From Paraburkholderia sp. Ac-20340 (lineage in GTDB: Bacteria; Pseudomonadota; Gammaproteobacteria; Burkholderiales; Burkholderiaceae), in the NCBI RefSeq assembly GCF_017104965.1, contig NZ_JAAGPR010000001.1:372001-436000 (forward strand): a stretch of 64,000 bases of DNA, in the 5' to 3' direction. The notes beneath the pieces were generated by a model. That model was given only the letters and a program-made list of their open reading frames with translations, did no database searches and was not told the DNA's origin. A program made the translations under genes and the position numbers. Shown here in pieces: positions 9,216 through 18,848 of the stretch (position 1 is its first letter; each line of letters starts with the position of its first letter).

Positions 9216-10814
9216 TCAATGCGAAGCAGCGGCGGAAGCGCCGGAAGCGGCGGACGAGGCGAGCGGGCCCGCATCGTCCCAACCGCCGCCCAGCGCCTTG
9301 TAAAGCGACACCAGATCCGTGCAGACCTGCAGCTTTTGTTGCTGGGCGCTTTGCTGTGCCGTGCTCACCTGACGCTCAGCATCGAGCACGTTGATGAACG
9401 ACACGATGCCCTTGCGATAACTGTCGCGCGCGAGCCCATACGCGCGTTGCTGATCCGCGACGCTTTCGTCCAGCGAATTCAGGCGTGCCTGATCGGTGCG
9501 ATAGACCACCAGCGCATTGTTCACGTCACGCAACGCGCCTAGCACGGTCTTGCGATAGTCGAGCGCGGCTTCCTGCTCCTGAAGCTTCGAGAGCCGCAGA
9601 TTCGACACCAGCGCGCCGCCCTGGAAGATCGGCAGCGATACACTCGGCCCCCACGACCAGAACAGGCTCGCCCAGTGCGCGAGATCGCGCGGTGTGGTTG
9701 CGCGCGTGCCCGCCTGCGCGGAGAGCGAGATATCGGGGTAGAACTGCGCGACCGCCACGCCCACATTCGCGGTGGCCGCGTGCAAGGACGCTTCGGCGCG
9801 GCGAATATCGGGGCGGCGCCGCGCGAGCGTCGCGGGCAGGCCGACCGGCACGCTGGGCGGCGTACCGGGCAATGCGCCCGCTGGCGATAGCTCGGCGTCC
9901 AGCGCGCCCGGCATCTGGCCCGTTAGCACGGCGAGCGCGTTGAGCGCCTGCGCGATCTGCTGGTCGTATTGCGGCAGCAACGCTTCGGTCTGCGCGCGCT
10001 GCGCCTGCGAACGTTCGACATCGAGCTGGCTTTCGAGCCCGTGTTTCGCGGCATTTTGCGCAAGTTCGACGACTTCGTGCTGCTGCTCGATCAGCGCGAC
10101 GGCGGTGGCGCGCAACATCTGCGCGCCGCGCAACTGCAAATAGGTTTCGGCGACTTCGGCTTCGAGCGAGACTTGTGCGTCGTGTTGCGATTCGATGGCG
10201 GCGTCGGTTTGCGCGTTTGCGGCTTCGACCGAGCGGCGCACGCGGCCGAACAGGTCGAGTTCCCATGAAGCGTCGAAGCCCGCCTGCCAGAGACTGATTG
10301 GCTTGGTGAGTTCGTCGAGTGCGCCTTGCGCGCCGCGTTCGACAGCGGCGCCCGCGCCCGGCGCGAGCGTATTGATCGGCGAATCCGGCGCGCCGAGCGA
10401 ATCGACCTTGTTATAGACGCCCGCCGATTCGAGAATGCCTTTGGCGCCGAGTTGTTCGCGCTCGTAGCTCGCGCTCGCGCGCACATTGGGCAGCCCTTGC
10501 GAGGCGGCTTGCTGAGTCTGCGCGCGGGCCTCGGCGATACGCACGACGGCAATGCGCAGATCGGGATTGCCATGCACGGCGCGCGCGATCAGCGTATCCA
10601 TAACGGGATCGTGGAAGCTTTGCCACCAGCGCGGGTCGGGGTCCGATTCGACGGAGGGATTCGAGCTGGCTTGCGTATCCGCGGGCTGCGTTTGCAGAGC
10701 GTTCCAGCTGGCAGGCGCGTTTGCCTCAGGCGGTTTGAAATCCGGCCCAACGGTGCAGGCAGACATAGCGGCTGCAAGTATGTTCATCGAAATGATACGG
10801 AGTACCAGGCGCAT
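9216..10814 (-). CDS. NodT-family outer-membrane efflux lipoprotein (efflux system 1)
   Basis: 532-residue outer-membrane factor of the TolC/OprM type. The N-terminal signal ends in a lipobox (AAAMSAC, lipidated Cys at about residue 19), followed by TVGPDFKPP, the hallmark start of NodT-family proteins. Two long internally repeated helical regions form the trimeric periplasmic tunnel; the SAYERE and PDIRRAEASLHAA segments are typical. Last gene of an HlyD - MFS - NodT operon: the start ATG lies 2 bp after the MFS stop, and a strong SD (gggaggg) sits inside the MFS end. It would supply the outer-membrane exit duct for the adjacent inner-membrane pump. A second in-frame Met (residue 10) could be the start without changing the lipobox. 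The Ala/Ser-rich C-terminal tail is probably disordered. Confidence 0.95.
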   Translation of the reverse strand: MRLVLRIISMNILAAAMSACTVGPDFKPPEANAPASWNALQTQPADTQASSNPSVESDPDPRWWQSFHDPVMDTLIARAVHGNPDLRIAVVRIAEARAQTQQAASQGLPNVRASASYEREQLGAKGILESAGVYNKVDSLGAPDSPINTLAPGAGAAVERGAQGALDELTKPISLWQAGFDASWELDLFGRVRRSVEAANAQTDAAIESQHDAQVSLEAEVAETYLQLRGAQMLRATAVALIEQQHEVVELAQNAAKHGLESQLDVERSQAQRAQTEALLPQYDQQIAQALNALAVLTGQMPGALDAELSPAGALPGTPPSVPVGLPATLARRRPDIRRAEASLHAATANVGVAVAQFYPDISLSAQAGTRATTPRDLAHWASLFWSWGPSVSLPIFQGGALVSNLRLSKLQEQEAALDYRKTVLGALRDVNNALVVYRTDQARLNSLDESVADQQRAYGLARDSYRKGIVSFINVLDAERQVSTAQQSAQQQKLQVCTDLVSLYKALGGGWDDAGPLASSAASGASAAASH

Positions 10815-10815
10815 T

Positions 10816-12408
10816 TCAATGCCCTCCCGCTCCGCCCGAAGCCTTCACGGGCGAAAACAGCAGCGCGAATGGCGCAAAGATCGCGCAATAAACCGCGAGT
10901 ATTCCGAACACGTCGATATAGGCGAGAATTGTCGCCTGCGAAACAAAGGTTTCGTACAAGTGCCCAGTGGCCGTTTGCAACGCCTGCGCAAGCGGCACGC
11001 CGGTGCTGTCCATCACGGTCTGCGCATTGCGCGCGAGCGTGTCCTGATAGTTCTGCGAGAACGGCGACATATGGCCGGAAAGATGTGCCATCCACGCCTG
11101 CGAGCGCTCCCGGATCAGCGCCGTCGAAACCGAAATGCCAATCGAACCGGCCACGTTGCGGAACATCGTAAAGAGCGCGGAGGCATCGTTGTTCAGCGCT
11201 CTGGGCACGGTGAGGTAGGCGAGTGTGGTTACCGGCACGAACAGGAAGCCAATCGCCATCGACTGCGCGCTGCGCAGTTTTACCAGCGTCATATAGTCGA
11301 CATTGGGCGTGAGAATGCGTGCATAAATCAATGCGACGGCCAGCAGAATAAAGCCGGTCATGATGATGAGGCGCGTCTGCACATAAGGCATCAGTTTGCT
11401 GATGATGGGGATTTCCATCGTCACCAGCAGCGCGCCTGGCGAGAGCACGAGGCCCGCGAGCGTGGCCGTATAACCCAACTGCTGCTGTGCGAGTTGCGGC
11501 ACGATCACGGCGCTGCCGTAAAGCACGGTGGCAAAGCCGCCGATCATCACGCAGCCGAGCGCGAAATTGCGGTCGCGCAGGCAGCGCAGGTCCACGACCG
11601 GATGCTTCGCATAGAGCAGGCGGAACACCGCGCCCACCATGCCCAGCGCGGCCAGCACCGCGAAGGTCACGATAAAGGGCGAGGAAAACCAGTCGTCGTC
11701 TTCGCCGCGATCGAGCATCACCTGAAGGCAACCGAGTCCCACCGCGATCAGCGCGATGCCAGGAAAATCGACCTTGCGCCAGTTCATGCGCTGCCTTGTT
11801 TCGCGCACGATCCACGGCGGATCTTCGACAAGTTGCATCACCGCGAAAGTTGTGAGCACGCCCACGGGCACGTTGAGCAGGAACACCCAGCGCCACGAAA
11901 AATGATCGGTGATCCATCCGCCTAGCGTGGGGCCCATGATCGGCGCGACCACGATCGCGATGGCCGAAATCGAAAACGCGCGGCCGCGCTGGCTGGGATC
12001 GAAGGTATCGAGAATGATCGACTGCTGGTTCGGCTGCAGACCGCCGCCGAAAAAGCCTTGCAGCAGGCGAAAAATCACAAGCTGGGCAAGACTCGTTGCC
12101 ACGCCACACAGGAACGAACAGATTGTGAACGCAACGATACACAGCAGAAAGTAGCGCTTGCGCCCGAGCACGCGGCCAAAGAACGCCGATATCGGCAGCA
12201 CGATGCCGTTGGCGACCAGATACGAGGTGAGCACCCAGGTGGCTTCGTCGTAGCTTGCGGACATAGTGCCCGCGATATGCGGCAGCGCGACGTTCACGAT
12301 GGTCGTATCGAGCACTTCCATGAAGGCCGCGAGCGTGACGGCGATGGCAATCAGCCACGGATTGCCTGCGGGACGCCAGTGATGTTGTGGCTGCTTTGCG
12401 TCGCTCAT
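10816..12408 (-). CDS. DHA2-family MFS drug:H+ antiporter, EmrB/QacA type (efflux system 1)
   Basis: 530-residue inner-membrane transporter of the 14-TM DHA2 family. Visible marks: the first helix with LDTTIVNVALPHIAG (motif D1 of DHA2), motif A-like region GRVLGRKR, and motif C-like GPTLGGWIT in TM5. It fits EmrB: proton-driven export of hydrophobic drugs or aromatic acids through an HlyD adaptor and a TolC-type channel. It lies 8 bp after the HlyD gene and directly before the NodT gene, so the three are one transcript. The substrate cannot be read from sequence; no regulator gene is immediately adjacent, unlike systems 2 and 3. Confidence 0.94.
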   Translation of the reverse strand: MSDAKQPQHHWRPAGNPWLIAIAVTLAAFMEVLDTTIVNVALPHIAGTMSASYDEATWVLTSYLVANGIVLPISAFFGRVLGRKRYFLLCIVAFTICSFLCGVATSLAQLVIFRLLQGFFGGGLQPNQQSIILDTFDPSQRGRAFSISAIAIVVAPIMGPTLGGWITDHFSWRWVFLLNVPVGVLTTFAVMQLVEDPPWIVRETRQRMNWRKVDFPGIALIAVGLGCLQVMLDRGEDDDWFSSPFIVTFAVLAALGMVGAVFRLLYAKHPVVDLRCLRDRNFALGCVMIGGFATVLYGSAVIVPQLAQQQLGYTATLAGLVLSPGALLVTMEIPIISKLMPYVQTRLIIMTGFILLAVALIYARILTPNVDYMTLVKLRSAQSMAIGFLFVPVTTLAYLTVPRALNNDASALFTMFRNVAGSIGISVSTALIRERSQAWMAHLSGHMSPFSQNYQDTLARNAQTVMDSTGVPLAQALQTATGHLYETFVSQATILAYIDVFGILAVYCAIFAPFALLFSPVKASGGAGGH

Positions 12409-12416
12409 CGCCGCGC

Positions 12417-13568
12417 TCAGTGCGTCAGATATACCGTGGGCACCACCGAAATGCCCAGCGGCAAGGGCCGGTTGGCTGGCAGGCCCGCGTCGATCACGAT
12501 CTTGACCGGCACGCGCTGCACGATCTTGACGAAATTGCCGGTGGCGTTTTCAGCGGGAAATGCCGAAAAACGCGAGCCGCTGCCCAGCTGGATGCTGTCC
12601 ACGTGGCCGCGCAGATCGAGCTGCGGATAAGCGTCGATGCTGATTTTCACCTTGTCGCCGGGGCGCATGTGCGTGAGCTGCGATTCCTTGAAATTCGCGG
12701 TGATCCACGCCTGCGGCGTGACGATCGAAAAGAGCGAGGTGCCCGCCTGCAGGAAGCTGCCGAACTGCACGTTGCGGCGCGTGATCCAGCCGTCCGATGG
12801 CGCGCGCAGATCGCACCACGCCAGATTGAGTTGTGCGGTCTCCAGTTGCGCCTGGGCCTGCGCAACCTGCTGGCGGCGCTGCTCGACGGCAGCCACCGAC
12901 TGGCGGATCTGCTGCGGCACGAGGCTCGCGGTTCGCAGTTGGGCTTGCGCGCTCAGCACGTCGGCGTGCGAGCTGCGTTGCTGGGCGGTGGCGGTGTCGA
13001 TGTTCTGCTGCGTGGTGGCGCGCGGATCGACGCCATGCTGACGCGCGTAATCGGCCTGGGCGCGCGCGAAGTTGGCATTGGCCGTTTCGATCTGCGCACG
13101 CGCCTGTTCGTACTGCGCCGGATATTGCACACGCGCGATATCGAGCTGCGCCTGCGCGGCCAGCAACTGCGCTTTGGCGAGGCCCAGTTGGGCGTTGGCC
13201 TGATCGACTTGTGCCTGATAGTCGCGGCGGTCGATTTCGACCATCAGATCGCCTTTGTGGACGAACACGTTGTCGTTGATATTGAGTTGCGTGACGTAGC
13301 CAGAGACCTTGGGCGCGATGGTGATGGCGTTGCCGTCGGTGTAGGCATCGTCGGTGCTGACTTCGTTGCGCGTGGCGAACCACCAGACGAATGCGCCCAC
13401 CGCAATGATCAGCACGATCAGGCCGAGGATGATGAGCGGCTTTTTGCCGGGGCGTTTGCGGGCGGTTTTACCGTTCTTGTCGTTGTCTTTTGCGCCACGA
13501 CGCGGTTTGCCGCGATGCGCGCGCGACCATGCGCGGATGCCGCCGGCTGCGTCGCGCTGCTCAGCCAT
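12417..13568 (-). CDS. HlyD/EmrA-family membrane fusion protein (efflux system 1)
   Basis: 383-residue periplasmic adaptor. It has a basic cytosolic N-terminus (about 40 residues, rich in Lys/Arg/Gly), one transmembrane helix (PLIILGLIVLIIAVGAFVWW region), the EmrA-type strand motif STDDAYTDGN, a lipoyl-like half (VSGYVTQLNINDNVFVHKGD), a Gln/Ala-rich coiled-coil hairpin of about 120 residues, and the second lipoyl/barrel half with NFKESQLTHMRPGD and the conserved ENATGNFVKIVQRVPV. It bridges the MFS pump and the NodT channel. ATG 13568 is preferred because GGAAG lies 5 bases upstream; an in-frame GTG ten codons earlier lacks an SD. First gene of the operon; the promoter must lie in the 246-bp divergent gap before 13815. 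Confidence 0.93.
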   Translation of the reverse strand: MAEQRDAAGGIRAWSRAHRGKPRRGAKDNDKNGKTARKRPGKKPLIILGLIVLIIAVGAFVWWFATRNEVSTDDAYTDGNAITIAPKVSGYVTQLNINDNVFVHKGDLMVEIDRRDYQAQVDQANAQLGLAKAQLLAAQAQLDIARVQYPAQYEQARAQIETANANFARAQADYARQHGVDPRATTQQNIDTATAQQRSSHADVLSAQAQLRTASLVPQQIRQSVAAVEQRRQQVAQAQAQLETAQLNLAWCDLRAPSDGWITRRNVQFGSFLQAGTSLFSIVTPQAWITANFKESQLTHMRPGDKVKISIDAYPQLDLRGHVDSIQLGSGSRFSAFPAENATGNFVKIVQRVPVKIVIDAGLPANRPLPLGISVVPTVYLTH

Positions 13569-13814
13569 GAGTGCTTCCGCAGGCGCGCACGAATGCACAC
13601 GATGCAGCCGGAAAAGGGATCGATTTCATGGGCGCTCGATTGAGGACAGGTCTCGACGATGAGCAAAAGCTCATGGTGAGCAGCAAGCGGCGTGCCTTGA
13701 CAATGGATTTCGGCGCGTGTGGGGGCAAGGCACGGCGACTGCGCAAGGAACGAGTGGATGCGCGCCCCGGGCGCGCGGATTTTGCAACGCAGCACGGTTA
13801 TGCAGGAGCCCATC

Positions 13815-14123
13815 ATGACCAGCACACTCGATCCCGATAACGACGCCGAATCGGCACAACCCTTGCCGCCGGGCCATGACGCCGAAGCGCTAGGTCCAGG
13901 CGATTCATCCGATTCCGGTAGCGATACGGTGGGCGCGAAGCGCCATGAATTCGACCGCGATTCCGATATCGACAATCACGCACTGGAAACCGGCGAAGAC
14001 GAAGCGAAAAGCGATACGGACAGTCACGGCATGGGTGAACGCGCGTCTGCCGATGGTGACGAAGCCCTGCGCCCCGATAGCGATGTCCTGCCCGATGAGA
14101 TCAGGCATACGCCGGACTACTAA
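13815..14123 (+). CDS. Small acidic, probably disordered protein of unknown function
   Basis: 102 residues, 29 of them Asp/Glu, rich in Ser, Gly and Pro, with no Cys, no hydrophobic segment and no signal peptide. I do not recognise the family. The composition suggests an intrinsically disordered cytosolic protein. The start is ATG 13815 with SD caggag 8 bases upstream; an ATG five codons earlier (13800) would overlap that SD. It is transcribed divergently from efflux system 1 and is followed by the LprI-like gene 57 bp later on the same strand. The acidic codon pattern and the SD support a real gene, but no function can be assigned. Confidence 0.6.
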   Translation: MTSTLDPDNDAESAQPLPPGHDAEALGPGDSSDSGSDTVGAKRHEFDRDSDIDNHALETGEDEAKSDTDSHGMGERASADGDEALRPDSDVLPDEIRHTPDY

Positions 14124-14180
14124 TGTTTCTTTAATGATGGCATAGTCGTGGCACCCTGATCGATGCGGAGTGCCGCTTCC

Positions 14181-14582
14181 ATGCGTCTTAACGTGCTTTG
14201 TGCGAGTGTTGTGCTGCTGGCCGTTGCATTGCCGTGCCTGGCCGCCCAGCCCGAGTGTTTAAATAATGCGCCCACGCAGCGGGCGATGGATGAATGCGTC
14301 GGCCGCACCATGAAGGCTTCCGATCAACACCTCAATGAGACGTATCGCGCATTGCTCGCGAAAGTGGGTAAAGACGGCGGTGCGCGCTTGCGCAAGGCCC
14401 AACGCGCCTGGCTGACATGGCGCGACGCGCAATGCAGTTTCAGCACGATGGGCACGAGCGGCGGCAGTATCAATGCGTCGATGTACGGCCTGTGCATCGA
14501 CGAACTGACTCAGGAGCAGACGAAACGCCTGGACGCGCAACTGCATTGCAAGGAAGGCGATCTTTCCTGCGGCGGCCAATGA
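14181..14582 (+). CDS. LprI-like (DUF1311) secreted protein
   Basis: 133 residues with a clean signal peptide (MRLNVLCASVVLLAVALPCLAA) and a mature part carrying six Cys and the DUF1311/LprI pattern: AMDECVGRTMKASDQHLNETYRALLAKV, then LRKAQRAWLTWRDAQC. Members of this family are periplasmic or secreted; LprI of mycobacteria inhibits lysozyme, but for most proteobacterial members the role is unproven. ATG 14181 is chosen because GGAG lies about 10 bases upstream and the signal peptide then begins properly; ATG 14163 would add six residues. The gene ends 29 bp before the convergent MCP-like gene. Confidence 0.8.
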   Translation: MRLNVLCASVVLLAVALPCLAAQPECLNNAPTQRAMDECVGRTMKASDQHLNETYRALLAKVGKDGGARLRKAQRAWLTWRDAQCSFSTMGTSGGSINASMYGLCIDELTQEQTKRLDAQLHCKEGDLSCGGQ

Positions 14583-14611
14583 CACCAGGCGCGCTTTAAT
14601 CGTTTAACCCT

Positions 14612-15667
14612 TTAATCGTGCAGCAAGGGCTTCTGGCAGATCACGCCATACCAGCCCAGGCCGCGATACGTCTCATAGCCTGGCGTGGCCGCAAAAGACA
14701 CTACGGTGCCATCGAGCGCCTGATAGTAGCCCGTCTTTTTGCCCTCGACCTGAAGGCGAAAGCGTTCGGTGAAAATGCCTTTATCGTCGGAGGCGGCAAT
14801 CACACGGAACGAAGAATCGACGATCATGCAGCGCGTGCGGCTCCATTCTTCCTCGCTCAAACGCACGCCCTTGACGACCGCACCCGCCTGCGGCGCCCAG
14901 TCGAAGAAGATCACGAGCACGCCCAGCACGCGGCCATTGGCGCGGCCGCCTTCGCGAATGGCCGTGGCATAAGTGGCCACCTGGGCATTGCGCAGCGGGG
15001 CAAGCGTTTCGACATCGGTGGCGACATAGTCCGCGCCCGATTTCGTTTTCATCGCCGCTTTAAACCACTCGGTTTCGCCCACCTGCTGGCCGCGCACGGG
15101 ATATTGCGCGTGGCGTCCGCTGGCGATCACCGCGCCGTGTTCGTCGACGACCCAGAGGTCGCGGTACACCGTGTAACTGTCCAGAATCACCGCCAGGCGC
15201 TCGGCGGCGTGGGCGGCCGTGGCCGCGGCATCGGCACTGTCGCGCGCCGCGAGACATTCCACCACCGCCGAATCCGTCGCCCACCAGCGCACATCGCAGG
15301 ACCGCTCATAGAGATTGCGGTCGATCACGTCGATCATGTTGAGTGCGAGATCGGCGCAACGCTGGCCGTCGTGCGAGCGCAGACGGTCGATCATGCTGTC
15401 GCCCAGTTGCGTGAGCGTGGAAAGCGAGCCGGCGAGATCCTTGTTCAGGGCCGTCGTGATCTCGGAGATGCGTCGCGATACGTGCTTGACCTGGTTCGCG
15501 ACCACGGCGAAGCCTTTGCCCGCATCGCCGGCGCGCGCCGCTTCGATCAATGCGTTCAGCGCGAGAAAGGTGGTCTCGCGGTTGATATCGTTGATGTCGC
15601 TGATCTTGCTGGTGGCGAGGCGTTTGACTTCGTGGGTGAGATCGACAATGGCTTGCGGATTCGACAT
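14612..15667 (-). CDS. Soluble MCP-like sensor: N-terminal signalling domain, C-terminal Cache/PDC-like sensor
   Basis: 351 residues without signal peptide or membrane helix. The N-terminal ~100 residues contain a short MCP hairpin tip (NRETTFLALNALIEAARAGDAGKGFAVVA, cut here to its recognisable core around residues 28-56), the part of chemoreceptors that contacts CheA/CheW. The rest (about 150-345) looks like a PDC/Cache sensor (WVVDEHGAVIASG, GETEWFKAAMKTKSG, DWAPQAGAVV, CMIVDSSFRVIAASD). In standard MCPs the sensor is N-terminal and periplasmic, so the order is inverted and the sensor would be cytosolic. Only one side of the hairpin is long enough to recognise and HAMP is absent. ATG 15667 begins MSNPQAIV; upstream in-frame starts would add an unlikely 41-residue extension. 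Similar short proteins are annotated as methyl-accepting chemotaxis proteins in Burkholderiaceae. It could be a substrate for the CheR/CheB pair, which is speculation. Confidence 0.8.
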   Translation of the reverse strand: MSNPQAIVDLTHEVKRLATSKISDINDINRETTFLALNALIEAARAGDAGKGFAVVANQVKHVSRRISEITTALNKDLAGSLSTLTQLGDSMIDRLRSHDGQRCADLALNMIDVIDRNLYERSCDVRWWATDSAVVECLAARDSADAAATAAHAAERLAVILDSYTVYRDLWVVDEHGAVIASGRHAQYPVRGQQVGETEWFKAAMKTKSGADYVATDVETLAPLRNAQVATYATAIREGGRANGRVLGVLVIFFDWAPQAGAVVKGVRLSEEEWSRTRCMIVDSSFRVIAASDDKGIFTERFRLQVEGKKTGYYQALDGTVVSFAATPGYETYRGLGWYGVICQKPLLHD

Positions 15668-15880
15668 GCAGAGTTCCGTTACATGAGTGTGAACATGACG
15701 GTGCAGCATGCAAGGTTCGGGCCTGTCGATTTCCCTTCGATTGTTGCGTGCGCAAGCGATTACGAACGATCGCAAACGTTTTGCGTGCAACGATGCGCGG
15801 CGAATCTTTCGCCGCGCGTGTCAATGCGTTTTGTCATGCACCAGATTGGTTAGCGGGTGTGCACGGTTTTGGGCATGACA

Positions 15881-17731
15881 TCACAGCGCCGCTTGCCCAA
15901 GAATCCCGCAATAGAAGGCGTATTCCGCTTGCAGCGCATGCGCCTGATTCACTGCCTTGCGAAAGCCGTGGCGTTCATCGGCGTAATAATGGGCTTCGGT
16001 TGCAACGCCGTTGGCCTGCAAGGCGCTCACCATGCTGCGCGTCTGGTCGGGCGTGACCACCGCGTCCAGTTCGCCCTGGAAGAAAGCCACGGGCACGCGA
16101 ATGCGGTCCGCGTGCCATAGCGGCGTGCGGGCGCGATAACGTTCGGCGTCGGCCACGGCATCGCCGATCAGCCAGTCGAGATAATCGGCTTCGAACTTGT
16201 GCGTGTGCTGGCCCAAGGTGAGCGGATCGCTCACGCCGTACAGGCTCGCGCCGCCGCGGAATATCTCGCGGAAGGCGAGCGCGCAAAGCGTCGTGTAGCC
16301 GCCCGCGCTGCTGCCGCGAATGAAGGCGCGTGCGGGGTCGATGCGCTGCTGCGCGGCCAGATGCGCGACCACGTTGCAGGCGTCGTCGACATCCACGACG
16401 CCCCAGCTTTCATGCAGCGCCTGGCGATACGCGCGTCCGTAGCCGGTGCTGCCGCGATAGTTGAGGTTGACGACGGCGAAACCGCGCTGCGTCCAGTACG
16501 GAATGCGCGGGTCGAAGACCGGATAGCAGGCCGAAGTCGGGCCGCCGTGAATAAAAACGACCACGGGCGGCGCGCCTGCTTCATTGCCGATCGCTTCGGG
16601 CGCGTAGAAGTAGGCGTGCGATTCGCTGTCGCCGCTCGCGAAACGCAGTCGCTCGGGCACGGGAATACGCTCGGGCGGCATCATCGGCGATACATCGGCG
16701 AGGACCTGCACGCGGTAATCGTCGCGCCGGATCGCCAGCACGGCGGCGGGGCAGCCTGGCGAGGCCGCGAGGCAGTAGAAGTGCGCGTCGTCCGCTGCGA
16801 GGTTGCGAAAGCGGCTGTATTCGGGAGCGAGCGTGTGCAATACGCCAGCGGCGCTGCGATGGCCGAGGATGCCCCAGCCGTCGTCCGTCCACGCGGCGAG
16901 GCTCGATCCATCGTCGAGCGCGATCCAGCTACGTCCGCCCAGTTGCCAGGGCGCCGATGCGTGATCGGCCGGTGCGGCGGGCAATGCCTGAAGCGTGCCG
17001 TCCTGCTCGCGCCACGGCTGCCAGAAGCCGCCGCGATCGCTCAGGCAATAGAGCGTGCCGTTCGCGTCGAATTGCGGCTGCTGCAGGGCGTCTTCGATAT
17101 CCGCGCCGGCGATCGTGCGGGCGGGCGACCACGCGCCGTGCGCATCGCGTTCGCGGCTGCGCAGTTGTGTGGCGGTCCAGGGTTGATGCGGGCGTTGCCA
17201 TTCGATCCACGCGAGGCGTGCGCCGTCGGCGCGCAGGCAGGGCGCGGCGTAAAAATCGGCACCTTCGGCGAGGACCGTGCGCGCGCCATCAGCCAGTGCA
17301 ATCGACACGAGCCGATGCGTGCCGCCGTCTTCTTCCACGGCCAGCACCGCGCCTGCATTAAAGCGCAGATCGCCGTAACGCAGGCCGGGCTGTGTGAGCG
17401 CCACGGGAGCCGGTTCGCCGTCGATCGTCTGGCGATAAAGCTGCTGATCTTTTTCGTTCGCAAATACTACGGCATCCTCAGCAATGCAGAACGACCCGCC
17501 ACCGTATTCATAAACGCGCCCGCGCACGCTGAAGCCATCGGGCGTGAGGCATCGTGCGGGCGATCCGCTGCGCCAGTGCCACAGGCGCGTGGCGGCATCG
17601 GCGGGATCGTAGGCGGTCCAGAAGACGCCGCGCGCCGATGCCGCCAGTTCGCCGAAATCCTTGCCGGCGGCAACGGCCTGTTCGGCGCTGACGCGCTCAG
17701 GGTTTGCTGAGTTCGCGGGAGTTCCTGTCAT
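15881..17731 (-). CDS. S9 (prolyl oligopeptidase family) peptidase at the end of the pqq operon
   Basis: 616 residues. The N-terminal ~350 residues form a WD/beta-propeller-like region (repeated strand motifs such as [24 protein letters not shown]), and the C-terminal alpha/beta-hydrolase domain has [10 protein letters not shown], Ser475 in GSSAGGYTT, Asp556 in [11 protein letters not shown] and His588 in DERHGF. It is an acylaminoacyl/dipeptidyl peptidase-type serine hydrolase, predicted cytosolic. The start ATG 17731 lies inside pqqE, overlapping its last 35 bases, so translation is likely coupled and the gene belongs to the pqq transcript. A prolyl-oligopeptidase gene near pqq genes is known in Pseudomonas (called pqqH in P. 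aeruginosa). A role in PqqA processing is plausible because no M16-type PqqF/PqqG protease is in this window, but it is unproven. Confidence 0.9.
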   Translation of the reverse strand: MTGTPANSANPERVSAEQAVAAGKDFGELAASARGVFWTAYDPADAATRLWHWRSGSPARCLTPDGFSVRGRVYEYGGGSFCIAEDAVVFANEKDQQLYRQTIDGEPAPVALTQPGLRYGDLRFNAGAVLAVEEDGGTHRLVSIALADGARTVLAEGADFYAAPCLRADGARLAWIEWQRPHQPWTATQLRSRERDAHGAWSPARTIAGADIEDALQQPQFDANGTLYCLSDRGGFWQPWREQDGTLQALPAAPADHASAPWQLGGRSWIALDDGSSLAAWTDDGWGILGHRSAAGVLHTLAPEYSRFRNLAADDAHFYCLAASPGCPAAVLAIRRDDYRVQVLADVSPMMPPERIPVPERLRFASGDSESHAYFYAPEAIGNEAGAPPVVVFIHGGPTSACYPVFDPRIPYWTQRGFAVVNLNYRGSTGYGRAYRQALHESWGVVDVDDACNVVAHLAAQQRIDPARAFIRGSSAGGYTTLCALAFREIFRGGASLYGVSDPLTLGQHTHKFEADYLDWLIGDAVADAERYRARTPLWHADRIRVPVAFFQGELDAVVTPDQTRSMVSALQANGVATEAHYYADERHGFRKAVNQAHALQAEYAFYCGILGQAAL

Positions 17732-18848
17732 TGCGGAAGATGAGTTGCTGGATCGGTTGCACGGGTTGCGCGGCTTCGCTGCGGGCCTGCACGATGATGC
17801 GATGCTCGGACGACTTGCTGCAAACCGGGTCCGTATTCGCCGCATCGCCGGTCAGCATGAAGGCCTGGCAGCGGCAGCCGCCGAAGTCTTTCTCTTTCTC
17901 GTCGCACGAGCGGCACGGCTCGGGCATCCAGCTATTGCCGCGGAAACGATTGAAGCCAAACGATTCGTACCAGATGTGGCGCAGGTCGTGATCGCGCACG
18001 TTGGGGAATTCGATCGGCAGCATGCGCGCGCCGTGGCAGGGCAGTGCCGTGCCGTCCGGCGTGACCGTCAGGAAGATGCTGCCCCAGCCGCCCATACAGG
18101 CCTTCGGGCGTTCTTCGTAATAGTCTGGCGTCACGAAGATCAGCTTGCACGGGTTGCCGCTGGCTTCCAGTTTCTCGCGATATTCGTTGGTGATGCGTTC
18201 GGCGCGTTCGAGCTGCTCGCGGGTGGGCAGCAGCATCGCGCGGTTGAGCTTGGCCCAGCCGTAGAACTGACAGGTGGCCAGTTCGACGAAATCCGCTTCG
18301 AGCGCAATGCACAACTCGATAATGCGGTCGATATCGTCGATGTTGTAGCGATGCGTGACGAAGTTCAGCACCATCGGATAGCCATGCGCCTTCACGGCGC
18401 GCGCCATCGCGAGTTTCTGCGCGAACGCCTTGCCCGAACCGGCGAGCATGTTGTTCACTTCCTCGTCGCTCGACTGGAAGCTGATCTGGATGTGATCGAG
18501 GCCGGCGCGCTGGAAATCGGCGAGCTTCTGCTCGTTCAGACCAATGCCCGAGGTGATCAGGTTGGTGTAATAACCGAGCTTGCGCGCTTCGGCGATAAGG
18601 TCCGCCAGATCCTTGCGCACCAGCGGCTCGCCGCCGGAGAAGCCGATCTGCGCGGCGCCCATCTGGCGCGCTTCGGTCATCACGCGAATCCATTGCTCCG
18701 TGGTCAGTTCTTCGCCCTGGCGCGCGAAGTCGAGCGGGTTGGAGCAGTACGGACATTGCAGCGGGCAACGGTACGTCACCTCCGCGAGCAGCCACAAGGG
18801 CAGGCCTACGGCAGGTTGAGGGGCGGCAGTGAGGCTTTCGTCAGACAA
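17697..18848 (-). CDS. pqqE: PqqE, radical SAM PqqA glutamate-tyrosine cross-linking enzyme
   Basis: 383 residues from a TTG start at 18848. It catalyses the first step of pyrroloquinoline quinone synthesis: the C-C bond between Glu and Tyr side chains of PqqA, with PqqD as peptide chaperone. Visible: the radical SAM cluster motif CPLQCPYC (Cys28, Cys32, Cys35) after [17 protein letters not shown], and a C-terminal SPASM region with Cys-rich segments [15 protein letters not shown] and GGCRCQA for auxiliary FeS clusters. The TTG start is chosen because it overlaps the pqqD stop by 8 bases and gives the normal family length; the open frame extends 41 codons upstream through pqqD without family similarity. 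Fourth enzyme gene of pqqABCDE; its end overlaps the S9 peptidase gene. Confidence 0.96.
   Translation of the reverse strand: MSDESLTAAPQPAVGLPLWLLAEVTYRCPLQCPYCSNPLDFARQGEELTTEQWIRVMTEARQMGAAQIGFSGGEPLVRKDLADLIAEARKLGYYTNLITSGIGLNEQKLADFQRAGLDHIQISFQSSDEEVNNMLAGSGKAFAQKLAMARAVKAHGYPMVLNFVTHRYNIDDIDRIIELCIALEADFVELATCQFYGWAKLNRAMLLPTREQLERAERITNEYREKLEASGNPCKLIFVTPDYYEERPKACMGGWGSIFLTVTPDGTALPCHGARMLPIEFPNVRDHDLRHIWYESFGFNRFRGNSWMPEPCRSCDEKEKDFGGCRCQAFMLTGDAANTDPVCSKSSEHRIIVQARSEAAQPVQPIQQLIFRNDRNSRELSKP

Noticed and set aside
6091..9282. Very long open frame on the minus strand (about 1060 codons) opposite kup and the CHAD gene
   Set aside because: Its translation is rich in His/Arg/Gln with no domain, as expected from an antisense frame of GC-rich genes; kup on the other strand is certain.
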